A stretch of 64,000 nt of DNA from Flavobacterium micromati. Lineage in GTDB: Bacteria > Bacteroidota > Bacteroidia > Flavobacteriales > Flavobacteriaceae. Of the stretch, positions 37,305 through 44,881 are shown piece by piece. The DNA lies in contig NZ_FQWF01000002.1 in NCBI RefSeq assembly GCF_900129585.1, positions 302,904 through 366,903 of the forward strand, written 5' to 3'. The stretch's first letter is position 1. The number at the start of each line of letters is the position of its first letter. The position numbers and the translations under genes are program-made. The notes below the pieces were generated by a model. The model worked only from the letters and a program-made list of their open reading frames with translations, was not told the DNA's origin and made no database searches.

Positions 37305-38260
37305 TACACTTGAAATCACAGCTTTTTTGAGATTATTATCTTTCTAATCAAGGACGTTTAAAATGATTTAAGATTGTTGATTAACGATTTTTGATTGCAG
37401 ATTTTTTACCCGTGAGACATTTGGAATTAAAGCTTTTTTTGAGATTATTATCTTTTTAATCAAGGACGCTCAAAATGATTTAAGATTGCTGATTAACGAT
37501 TTTTGATTGCAGATTTTATACTCGTGAGACGCTTGGAATCAAAGCTTTTTTTGAGATTATTATCTTTCTAATCAAGCACTTTTAAAATGATTTAAGATTG
37601 TTGATTAACGATTTTTGATTGCAGATTTTTTTTGATTGTAGATTTTTTACCCGTGAGAAACTTGGAATTAAAGCTTTTTTTGAGATTATTATCTTTTTAA
37701 TCAAGGACTTTTAAAATGATTTAAGATTGCTGATTAACGATTTTTGATTGCAGATTTTTCACCCGTGAGAAACTTAAAATTAAAGCTTTTTTTGAGATTA
37801 TTATCTTTCTAATCAAGCACTTTTAAAATGATTTAAGATTGTTGATTAACGATTTTTGATTGCAGATTTTTTTTGATTGTAGATTTTTTACCCGTGAGAA
37901 ACTTGGAATCAAAGCTTTTTTTGAGATTATTATCTTTTTAATCAAGGACTTTTAAAATGATTTAAGATTGCTGATTAACGATTTTTGATTGCAGATTTTT
38001 CACCCGTGAGAAACTTAAAATTAAAGCTTTTTTTGAGATTATGATCTTTCCTATCAAGGACTTTCAAAATGATTTAAGATTGTTGATTAACGATTTTTGA
38101 TTGCAGATTTTTTTTGATTGCAGATTTTTTACCGTTGAGACGCTCGGAATCACAGCTTTTTTTGAGATTATTATCTTTTTTATCAAGGACGCTTAAAATG
38201 ATTTAAGATTGTTGATTAACGATTTTTGATTGCAGATTTTTTTTGATTGCAGATTTTGAT
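37305..38260. repeat. tandem array, eight units of 112 or 129 bp
   Basis: The marker ATGATTTAAGATTG starts at 37363, 37475, 37587, 37716, 37828, 37957, 38069 and 38198, so the steps are 112, 112, 129, 112, 129, 112 and 129 bp. The 17-bp difference is a second copy of TTTTTGATTGCAGA inside the unit. The array fills the gap between the convergent rnhB and lipB genes and runs up to the lipB stop codon. No gene lies within. Confidence 0.95.
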
Positions 38261-38962
38261 TTAAGACGAAAATTCAGCTTCAAATAATTCTTTAAAATGC
38301 TTGACGATTTTTTCTTTTACTTCGGATTCGTTCACTTTTTCAACTCCTAATTCTACATTTAACGAAGTCACTGCTTTTCCACGAATGCCACACGGTATGA
38401 TATTATCAAAATAACCCAAATCAGCATTGACATTCAGTGCAAAGCCGTGCATGGTGACCCAGCGAGAAGCGCGAACGCCCATTGCACAAATTTTTCTCGC
38501 AAATGGTGTTCCTACACCTAGCCAAACTCCGGTTTCGCCTTCGCTTCGACCAGAAATTATTCCGTATTCAGCTAGTGTTAGGATAATTGCTTCTTCAAGA
38601 AATCGCAAGTATTTATGAATATCAGTAAAGAAATTTTCTAAGTCTAAAATAGGATACCCTACAATTTGTCCTGGCCCGTGGTAAGTAATATCACCACCGC
38701 GATTGATTTTATAGAAAGTGGCGCCTTTAGCTTCCAATTGCTTTTCTGACAGTAATAAATTACTTAGATCACCACTTTTTCCAAGTGTATAAACGTGAGG
38801 ATGTTCTACAAAAAGGAAATGATTTGGTGTTGGTAGATTCAGTTCTTCTCTCCTATTTCTGATTTTTAAGTCAACAATTGCTTTGAATAACTCTTCCTGG
38901 TATTCCCAAGTTGCTTTATAGTCTTTGTTTCCTAAATCTTGAAGTTGGATCGTTTTATTCAT
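38261..38962 (-). CDS. lipB: lipoyl(octanoyl) transferase
   Basis: 233 residues from MNKTIQLQDLG. It moves octanoyl from acyl carrier protein to lipoyl domains. FVEHPHVYTLGKSG, RGGDITYHGPGQIVGYPI (catalytic-site histidine), GVWLGVG, KICAMGVRASRWVTMHGFAL and IIPCGIRGKAVTSL with the catalytic cysteine are present. The frame is open 28 codons further upstream, but the predicted transcript start near 39006 lies after that earlier ATG, supporting the start at 38962. Its stop codon borders the tandem array. Confidence 0.95.
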   Translation of the reverse strand: MNKTIQLQDLGNKDYKATWEYQEELFKAIVDLKIRNRREELNLPTPNHFLFVEHPHVYTLGKSGDLSNLLLSEKQLEAKGATFYKINRGGDITYHGPGQIVGYPILDLENFFTDIHKYLRFLEEAIILTLAEYGIISGRSEGETGVWLGVGTPFARKICAMGVRASRWVTMHGFALNVNADLGYFDNIIPCGIRGKAVTSLNVELGVEKVNESEVKEKIVKHFKELFEAEFSS

Positions 38963-39012
38963 TTGTAATTGTAGCGAACGCAATTCATTTTTCGTTCTGT
39001 TTTTGTGAGCTG

Positions 39013-39047
39013 CAAAAATACGATTATTTATTTTGTTTTGCCACAAA
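39013..39047 (-). promoter_or_regulatory. Bacteroidota-type promoter of lipB, partly inside a dispersed repeat
   Basis: On the minus strand TTTG at 39047-39044 is followed after 23 bp by TATTTTTG at 39020-39013. The -33 part lies in the phrase CCACAAAGGCGCAAAGACAC, which I recognise as frequent in Bacteroidota intergenic DNA. Predicted start of transcription is near 39006. Confidence 0.5.
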
Positions 39048-39062
39048 GGCGCAAAGACACTA

Positions 39063-39593
39063 AGGGATTTTTATAAAGAAAGTATACACAAACTTACGCT
39101 AATAAAAATTTCTTCTACTTTTATAAATTTTGAAAATTATCGGAAGATTTTTAAAATATTGACAAATCTAATTTGTGGTTTTTGATGTAATTAGGACTTC
39201 TACTTAATACTTACGCTTATTGTTTTTAAAATTAAATAACACTCGATAGATTTTAAAAATCAGCAAATTTATATTTAAAGACCATAAAAGTAAATGCTTT
39301 TATGCCATTGGCGCTTTGCGAAGTTGGAGACTTTATAACAGGATACTTTCTGCTAAACATAATACCAAAAGTCTTTGAAATTACTATCCTGTTTTTGTCA
39401 AATCGAGCGCAGTCGAGATTACGAACGATTTACAAACAACGTTTCGTGCTTCATCACAATCATGATGACGTGCTCAACCTGATAAATTTCAATTCTTTTT
39501 TACAGAAAATTCAAAACATAAATGGTATAATTTAGAACTGTAATAGCACTAAAGCCCCAGTCACGATAGACGGCTATCCTAGTATCCTTTCTT
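39063..39593. other. 531-bp intergenic stretch with one dispersed repeat copy
   Basis: Between lipB and the 48-codon ORF. It holds one copy of the GAGCGCAGTCGAG repeat (39396-39420) and otherwise AT-rich sequence. A 77-codon frame on the plus strand runs across the repeat and is not credible as a gene. Confidence 0.6.
39396..39420. repeat. single copy of the GAGCGCAGTCGAG repeat
   Basis: TGTCAAATCGAGCGCAGTCG plus AGATT matches the inverted variant found around the GIY-YIG gene 22 kb away. It shows the family is dispersed and not confined to that array. Confidence 0.85.
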
Positions 39594-39740
39594 TTACGTA
39601 TTTATTTCCTTTTTTTTAAGAGTTTTTTTAGTTGTTTTTTTCTTTTTAAAAAAATCACTTAAAGCTTTTTCTTCTTCTATTGTTAGAGAACCTATTCCAC
39701 CAATCCTATCAATTTCTAAATCTGATTTTTTAGTTTTCAT
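39594..39740 (-). CDS. 48-codon ORF, basic C-terminus
   Basis: The minus strand from the ATG at 39740 reads MKTKKSDLEIDRIGGIGSLT, then IEEEKALSDFFKKKK and a Lys/Thr-rich tail. The acidic middle and very basic tail look like a real small protein, and the IGG...LTxEEEKALSDFxKxKK pattern resembles short hypothetical proteins I have seen in Bacteroidota. It lies 89 bp downstream of the GNAT-like gene on the same strand. Function unknown; pairing with that gene is inference. Confidence 0.5.
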   Translation of the reverse strand: MKTKKSDLEIDRIGGIGSLTIEEEKALSDFFKKKKTTKKTLKKKEINT

Positions 39741-39829
39741 ATGTAATTAATATTTTTTTTATTGGAATATGGAATTCGCATATCTTCATCGGTGTTTGCG
39801 ACCAAATTTAGGTCATGCTCATTTCATAA

Positions 39830-40360
39830 TTATTTATTTTGAAAATATTTGTTTATTAATTTCAATGCCGATTTTGTTTCAATTATCATAACTCTACCAC
39901 CAAAATGAAAAGCTCCGAGAGTTTTTTCGTAATGTTCAACCAATTGTGATTTTGACAGAAAAGATATATTTCCATCGTGTCCGCGTTGAAAAGACAATTT
40001 ACAAATATAAGCAACTAGATTCCCAGCAACACCAGTGTAAACTTTGCTTTGTCCTTTGTTGAATGGGGCATTTTCTAAAAGATGCATAAAAACGTGGTCT
40101 GACTTAACTTCTAAACTCACAAGACCTTGAATAATTGTCGAATTTCCAGCTATTGTAAGCTTATAAATATCTCTAACAGGATTCTTAAATTCTTCACTCC
40201 AACTGAAAAGCCATCCATTTTTCTTCGTTACAGATTTTAAATCAGTTTTTTGTAGAATAGAAATTTCAGTCTGAAAACTGTCACCAGTAATCACGTTTTC
40301 AATTGAGTTTGTTATTTTATCAATAATAAAATCTAATCCTAATTCTGCTTTTTTATCCAT
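39830..40360 (-). CDS. hypothetical protein, GNAT acetyltransferase-like
   Basis: 176 residues, no signal peptide. The segment GVAGNLVAYICKLSFQRGHD followed by GNISFLSKSQLVEHYEKTLG and AFHFGGRVMIIE resembles the acetyl-CoA-binding half of GNAT proteins: loop, helix, strand and then a helix with a Y near the G-A/F pair. The N-terminal half is unfamiliar. It stands alone between lipB and a lipoprotein gene and is followed by a 48-codon ORF. A GNAT-type role is suggested by pattern only. Confidence 0.5.
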   Translation of the reverse strand: MDKKAELGLDFIIDKITNSIENVITGDSFQTEISILQKTDLKSVTKKNGWLFSWSEEFKNPVRDIYKLTIAGNSTIIQGLVSLEVKSDHVFMHLLENAPFNKGQSKVYTGVAGNLVAYICKLSFQRGHDGNISFLSKSQLVEHYEKTLGAFHFGGRVMIIETKSALKLINKYFQNK

Positions 40361-40475
40361 TCAGCTAATTTAAGGAATATAATCTTATTCGAAAAATATT
40401 CGGGGATTTCTGTGCTTTTTTTGGATTATGTCGTACACTCCGTGGCGAACGGCTGATGATCAAATTACTCATTAT

Positions 40476-41210
40476 TTATTCTAAAACCACTTCAACTGCC
40501 GTAATTTCTGGATTTTGCAAACAGTCAGCTAATAAAAACTCAATTCTCAAGCTTTTTTTGTCTTCACTTATTATTGCCTGAGTATTTGAAACCGATTTTA
40601 TTCTCCGCGGAAAATGGTAGTGTAGAACATACGATTGCACTATTTTAAAACCGGCTAATTGAGTTCTTAATTCTGGAATTTTTTGTTGCTGTTTCGCTAA
40701 TTCTTCTTGATCAGTAATGATTATTTTTCTTTTAAAAGTACTTCCATCAAATGTGTAACTCACCTGATAGAAATGTTCCTCAGCAGCTAAAGCATAATTG
40801 TGTTTTAAATCATCCGCGTAATTTTCTATTTTGTCAAGATCAGGAACTGCTTCAATCTTATCGAATGTTTGGGTAATTGTAGTTCGGAATTCTTTTTCGA
40901 AAGAACTTTTTTTGATGTGAACCTTTACGTCTTTGAATTTGTTAAAAATCTCTTTTTCAGCAAGCGGAAGTTTTAAAAAATTCTCTGCATACTGAGTGAT
41001 ATATTCCTTAAAAACGTAGCTTGTGTCGACAAATTTTTCTTCAGAATTATAATTTTCACCCGCTAATTGCATGTAACTTTGTTCATCCCGAAGGCTTATT
41101 ATTTCTATTGTTCCGCTTCCATCTGGGTTGATGTGAATGGTTTCGGTGACTTGGCAACTTACTATTAGTATCGAAATAATAAATAAGAAAAGGAAATTTT
41201 GAGTTTTCAA
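40476..41210 (-). CDS. hypothetical lipoprotein
   Basis: 244 residues. The N-terminus FLFLFIISILIVSCQVTET is a lipoprotein signal with lipobox ILIVSC. The mature part begins with IHINPDGSGTIEI, a pattern common in Bacteroidota lipoproteins of unknown role, and is rich in charged residues. No ATG exists before the signal sequence: an in-frame stop lies close upstream and the frame must start at the TTG at 41210. Transcribed divergently from lysS. I do not recognise the family. Confidence 0.75.
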   Translation of the reverse strand: MKTQNFLFLFIISILIVSCQVTETIHINPDGSGTIEIISLRDEQSYMQLAGENYNSEEKFVDTSYVFKEYITQYAENFLKLPLAEKEIFNKFKDVKVHIKKSSFEKEFRTTITQTFDKIEAVPDLDKIENYADDLKHNYALAAEEHFYQVSYTFDGSTFKRKIIITDQEELAKQQQKIPELRTQLAGFKIVQSYVLHYHFPRRIKSVSNTQAIISEDKKSLRIEFLLADCLQNPEITAVEVVLE

Positions 41211-41267
41211 ATTGTATTTGGTTTTATTAAATATTTAAAAACGAAGGTATGAACTTTGTGGGATTTA

Positions 41268-41345
41268 TAGCCCAGATTGAAGTGGAAATCCTTTTTATTG
41301 CGAAAGCGAATAAAAAGATTGCAACGGAAAGCTGGAAAGAGCTCC
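41268..41345 (+). ncRNA. structured dispersed element upstream of lysS (possible RNA)
   Basis: The 78-bp stretch starts TAGCCCAGATTG and ends GAGCTCC. Its centre, CTTTTTATTGC-GAAA-GCGAATAAAAAG, folds into an 11-bp hairpin with a bulge and a GNRA tetraloop. A related element (57838-57983) shares TAGCCCAGATTG, TGGAAA, TTGCAA and the AGCTCC end but has a different interior. Both lie just before a -7 promoter element. GNRA loops suggest an RNA, but orientation and transcription are unknown. Confidence 0.4.
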
Positions 41346-41361
41346 AAAAAACCAATCTCAT

Positions 41362-41393
41362 TTTGCAACTTTGCGACATATAGAGTATCTTTG
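41362..41393 (+). promoter_or_regulatory. Bacteroidota-type promoter of lysS
   Basis: TTTG at 41362-41365 and TATCTTTG at 41386-41393 are 20 bp apart, matching -33 and -7. Transcription would begin near 41400, leaving a leader of about 16 nt before the ATG at 41416 and ruling out the earlier in-frame codon. Confidence 0.6.
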
Positions 41394-41415
41394 CGCTCTT
41401 AAAAAAAAGCACAAA

Positions 41416-43113
41416 ATGGCCTTATCAGAACAAGAAATTATCCGAAGAGAAAAACTTCAATCCTTACGCAACTTAGGAATCAATCCTTATCCTGCCAATC
41501 TTTTTCCTGTAAATCATACTTCCAAACAGATAAAAGAGCAGTTTGAAGATGATAAAAAGGTGACTGTTGCTGGGCGATTGATGAGTGTGAGAGATCAAGG
41601 AAAAGCTTGTTTTGCTGAGTTACAAGATAGCGAAGGACGAATCCAATTGTACTTGAACCGCGATGTTTTATGTCCTGGTGATGATAAAACGATGTACAAT
41701 CAGGTATTTAAAAAATTAACTGATTTAGGTGATTTTATAGGTATTGAAGGTGAATTATTTACAACCATGGTTGGTGCTCAGTGTATTCGGGTGGATGTTT
41801 TTACTTTTTTGAGTAAAACATTGCGTCCGTTGCCATTGCCAAAAGTGGATGAAGATGGAAAAGTTCACGATGCATTCAATGATGCGGAACTGCGTTACAG
41901 AATGCGTTATGTGGATTTAACAGTAAATGAGCATGTAAAACAGACTTTTATTAAGCGTACCAAATTGTTTAATGCGATGCGTACTTTTTTTAATGACGCT
42001 GGTTATCTTGAAGTGGAAACTCCAGTTTTACAGCCTATTGCGGGTGGAGCGGCAGCACGTCCGTTTACAACGCATCACAACTCGCTTGACATTCCTTTGT
42101 ACATGCGTATTGCCAATGAATTGTATTTAAAAAGATTGATTGTGGGCGGTTTTGACGGTGTTTATGAGTTTTCTAAAAATTTCCGAAACGAGGGAATGGA
42201 TCGAACGCACAATCCCGAATTTACTGCAATGGAAATATATGTAGCTTACAAAGACTACAACTGGATGATGGAATTTGCCGAAGAACTGCTGGAATATTGC
42301 GCAGTTGCGGTAAATGGAACTTCGGACGTAATTTTTGGTGAAAACCAAATTAGTTTTAAAGCACCTTACGCTCGTGTGACCATGACGGATTCTATCAAGC
42401 ATTTTACTGGTTTTGATATTTCTGGAAAAAGTGAAACAGAACTTTTTGATGCTGCAAGAGGCATGGGAATCGATGTTAATGCTACAATGGGGAAAGGAAA
42501 ATTGATTGATGAAATTTTTGGTGCTAAATGCGAAGCAAATTATATTCAGCCCACTTTTATTACGGATTATCCAAAAGAAATGTCGCCTTTGTGTAAAGAA
42601 CACCGCGATAATCCTGAATTAACGGAACGTTTTGAATTGATGGTTTGTGGTAAAGAAGTAGCAAACGCTTACTCCGAATTGAACGACCCGATTGATCAAA
42701 GAGCGCGTTTTGAAGATCAAATGCGCCTAGCTGAAAAAGGAGATGATGAAGCAACCGGAATTATAGATGAAGATTTCTTAAGAGCATTAGAATACGGAAT
42801 GCCACCAACATCAGGAATGGGAATAGGAATGGATCGATTGATTATGTATTTAACAAATAATGCTTCGATTCAAGAAGTACTGTTGTTCCCACAAATGAGA
42901 CCAGAGAAAAAACAAGTTCAGCTTGAAGAAGACGAGAAATTAATTGTGTCGATCTTGCAGGCTAATGCTAATGTAATGGAATTTGGAGCACTAAAAACCA
43001 AATCAGAATTGAGCGGTAAAAAATGGGATAAAGCTATGAAAAACTTATCAGCACTTGGAATGACTGAGGTTGTAGTTGAAGGTGATGTAAAGGCTTGTAG
43101 GTTGAAGGGATAG
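41416..43113 (+). CDS. lysS: lysyl-tRNA synthetase, class II
   Basis: 565 residues from MALSEQEIIRREKLQSLRNL. The N-terminal OB-fold anticodon-binding domain (VTVAGRLMSVRDQGKACFAE) is followed by the class II core: motif 2 FRNEGMDRTHNPEFTAMEIY near residue 255 and motif 3 GMGIGMDRLIMYL near 475. About 60 extra residues follow motif 3, giving a protein longer than the ~500-residue enterobacterial enzyme, as seen in other Bacteroidota. The start was chosen because a good promoter lies just before it. A terminator follows. Confidence 0.96.
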   Translation: MALSEQEIIRREKLQSLRNLGINPYPANLFPVNHTSKQIKEQFEDDKKVTVAGRLMSVRDQGKACFAELQDSEGRIQLYLNRDVLCPGDDKTMYNQVFKKLTDLGDFIGIEGELFTTMVGAQCIRVDVFTFLSKTLRPLPLPKVDEDGKVHDAFNDAELRYRMRYVDLTVNEHVKQTFIKRTKLFNAMRTFFNDAGYLEVETPVLQPIAGGAAARPFTTHHNSLDIPLYMRIANELYLKRLIVGGFDGVYEFSKNFRNEGMDRTHNPEFTAMEIYVAYKDYNWMMEFAEELLEYCAVAVNGTSDVIFGENQISFKAPYARVTMTDSIKHFTGFDISGKSETELFDAARGMGIDVNATMGKGKLIDEIFGAKCEANYIQPTFITDYPKEMSPLCKEHRDNPELTERFELMVCGKEVANAYSELNDPIDQRARFEDQMRLAEKGDDEATGIIDEDFLRALEYGMPPTSGMGIGMDRLIMYLTNNASIQEVLLFPQMRPEKKQVQLEEDEKLIVSILQANANVMEFGALKTKSELSGKKWDKAMKNLSALGMTEVVVEGDVKACRLKG

Positions 43114-43134
43114 GTTATACTTGTTTATATTTAT

Positions 43135-43168
43135 AAAAAACGGAGCTTCAAATAAAGCTCCGTTTTTT
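43135..43168 (+). terminator. intrinsic terminator after lysS
   Basis: AACGGAGCTT-CAAATA-AAGCTCCGTTTTTT forms a strong hairpin ending in a T run, 22 bp after the lysS stop. The A run on its left would let it work in both directions. Confidence 0.85.
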
Positions 43169-43208
43169 ATATCCAACAATTCATTACTTTTAATAGAAAA
43201 TTAATGTC

Positions 43209-43439
43209 ATGGAAAATTTACTCACCCGCATAACAATAAATCCTGATATCTGTCATGGAAAGCCTACTTTGAGAAATATGAGATGGCCAGTTGAAGTAAT
43301 TCTCGATCTGTTAAGTTCAGGAATGGAAACCGCTGATATTCTTGACGACCACCCAGAACTGGAAAGAGAAGACATTTTGGCTGCGTTACATTATGCTAAA
43401 TTATCAATTTCGGGTGACATACCTAAAGAAGTGGGTTAA
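43209..43439 (+). CDS. DUF433 protein, probable antitoxin
   Basis: 76 residues, typical DUF433 length. ITINPDICHGKPTLRNMRWP, then VEVILDLLSSGMETADILDD and HPELEREDILAALHYA show the helix-turn-helix-like fold of the family, which is usually encoded before a DUF5615 PIN-like toxin. That arrangement is kept here: the stop overlaps the ATG of the toxin frame (TAATG). The toxin gene carries a nonsense codon, so this antitoxin may be an orphan. Confidence 0.85.
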   Translation: MENLLTRITINPDICHGKPTLRNMRWPVEVILDLLSSGMETADILDDHPELEREDILAALHYAKLSISGDIPKEVG

Positions 43440-43801
43440 TGGAATTTTTGTGTAATACACATATTCCTATAAAACTTGTAAAACTCCTCAACAATGTAAG
43501 TTTTTAGTGTGTACATGTCAATAATACACTTGACAAGTGGTTTATAACAGCTGCTGCTATTTCAAAATTTTCTGATTCAAAAAACCTCATTTTAATCACA
43601 AAAGATTTTGATTTTAAAAACTCTTTTTTAATCAATAAAAAGCCAAGAAAATTAATTAAAATCAATTTAGGAAATATATCAACTAATCAATTAATTGAAC
43701 TTTTTGATCGCTTTATGCCTGAAATTGAATTAGTAGATAATAAGAACTTCCAATATATGATTGAAATTGAAAGTCAATTGATTAAAGTGACTACTGCTTA
43801 G
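43439..43801 (+). pseudogene. DUF5615 PIN-like toxin gene, interrupted by a nonsense codon
   Basis: From the ATG at 43439 the frame reads MEFLCNTHIPIKLVKLLNNV, S, F and then TAG at 43505-43507; it continues in the same frame with CVHVNNTLDKWFIT, LILITKDFDFKNSFL and KPRKLIKINLGNIS to a stop at 43801. All this matches a ~120-residue DUF5615 protein, where the stop replaces a codon that is usually Glu. ITKDFDF is the central acidic motif of the PIN-like fold. There is no frameshift, just the one in-frame stop. Either an inactivated toxin or a sequencing error. Confidence 0.8.
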
Positions 43802-43935
43802 GGTTGAATTAATATTAAAATATATTTGACATCACTGCGTTCAGTAAATCATTTAGATTACATAACTGTAAATAGCACTAACAATCCGAAAAGGTTAATA
43901 AAGTCATAAAATTCCTAGGAAGCCGAAAAAACAGC

Positions 43936-43943
43936 TATTTTTG
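43936..43943 (+). promoter_or_regulatory. -7 element of the outer-membrane barrel gene
   Basis: TATTTTTG, 26 bp before the ATG at 43970, matches TAnnTTTG. No clear -33 was found. Confidence 0.4.
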
Positions 43944-43969
43944 TTTGAATAAAATTAAACCTACAAATT

Positions 43970-44485
43970 ATGAAAAAAATTGTTTTATCAGCTTTTGCAT
44001 TATTGTTTTTTGCCTTTGCTAGTGGTCAAGCCAAAGATGGTCAAGTATCCAAAGGAAAATGGCTTATTGAAGCCAACACTGGTTTTGGCGCTAATGTGGG
44101 ATCAACTGCTTTGTATTTTAGTTCATCTGACGGTATTACTGCTTTTAACATTGGAGCCGAAGGTGGTTATTTTATCAAGGACAATCTAGCACTAAAGCTA
44201 GGATTAGGTTATGGAGAAATAGATGGCGCCGGCGAACCGATTGCTTACAAAATTGGAGCAAAATATTATTTTAAAAGCATGATTCCTATCGAGCTTTCTT
44301 ATAATGGAGTTGGTTTTGGCGATGCAAATGCTAATCCTGCATTCGTAGGTGCACAAGTTGGTTACGCATTGTTTTTAGGCAAAAATGTCAGTATAGAACC
44401 TGGAATTCGTTATAATATCGCAACACACAAGCAATATTACGACAACAGTTTACAATTTAATATCGGGTTTGCGCTGCATTTTTAA
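43970..44485 (+). CDS. outer membrane beta-barrel protein
   Basis: 171 residues. MKKIVLSAFALLFFAFASGQ is a signal peptide. The mature part has alternating strands with glycine and aromatic residues (FNIGAEGGYFIKDNLALKLG, YKIGAKYYFKSMIPIELSYN) and ends YDNSLQFNIGFALHF with a terminal aromatic residue, as in small OmpX/OmpW-like barrels of Bacteroidota. Function is unknown. It is followed by a bidirectional terminator. Confidence 0.82.
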   Translation: MKKIVLSAFALLFFAFASGQAKDGQVSKGKWLIEANTGFGANVGSTALYFSSSDGITAFNIGAEGGYFIKDNLALKLGLGYGEIDGAGEPIAYKIGAKYYFKSMIPIELSYNGVGFGDANANPAFVGAQVGYALFLGKNVSIEPGIRYNIATHKQYYDNSLQFNIGFALHF

Positions 44486-44501
44486 AAAATATTTTAAACT
44501 A

Positions 44502-44530
44502 AAAAAGGAACTCAAATTGAGTTCCTTTTT
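44502..44530. terminator. bidirectional intrinsic terminator
   Basis: AAAAAGGAACTCAA and its reverse complement TTGAGTTCCTTTTT stand almost adjacent, forming a hairpin with A and T runs on either side. It serves the barrel gene from the left and the barrel remnant or the 604-residue gene from the right. Confidence 0.85.
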
Positions 44531-44534
44531 GTAG

Positions 44535-44880
44535 CTACAAACTGTAATTGAAATTTAAACTCCATCTACAATTAGCAACTACATTTCCGCCAGTGAGATT
44601 TTGACTTATTGGCAACATTGCATTGGCACCTACAGAGAGTTTGTCCCTACCAACTTCGAAACCAAATTTACCAAAGAAAATATCGCCGCTTATTTTTCTC
44701 ATTCTCTGATTGTACTGATAATTACTTTCATAAACTTCGCCAGCAAAGCCTAATTGCGGAACGATTGAAAAGCTATTTTTTTGATCTAAATAGAAAAAAG
44801 TCCCCGCGCAATTAAGCTGATTTTCAAAACGATAACTTTTTTGATTTTCTGTTTTTATTGCATAATTCAGTTTTAATAGC
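44535..44880 (-). pseudogene. C-terminal remnant of an outer-membrane barrel protein
   Basis: Directly after the stop of the 604-residue gene a minus-strand frame without a start codon reads LLKLNYAIKTENQKSYRFEN, then SFSIVPQLGFAGEVYESNYQ, KFGFEVGRDKLSVGANAMLP and ends CRWSLNFNYSL. The strand pattern and terminal aromatic are those of an outer-membrane barrel C-terminus. About 115 codons remain; the N-terminal part is missing, so this is a truncated gene. Confidence 0.6.
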
Positions 44881-44881
44881 T

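Noticed and set aside
37305..38260. CRISPR array or coding repeat
   Set aside because: The 112/129-bp units are similar throughout and full of stops in all frames; no spacer-like variation.
38963..39046. 28-codon N-terminal extension of LipB
   Set aside because: The promoter with -7 at 39013-39020 puts the transcript start after the earlier ATG, and the family starts near MNKTIQLQDLG.
39302..39535. 77-codon frame on the plus strand
   Set aside because: Runs through the solitary repeat (SNRAQSRL) and has no start-site signal or recognisable pattern.
42127..42603. 158-codon frame antisense to lysS
   Set aside because: Shadow of the lysS coding frame; composition rich in Cys, His and Phe as typical of antisense reading.
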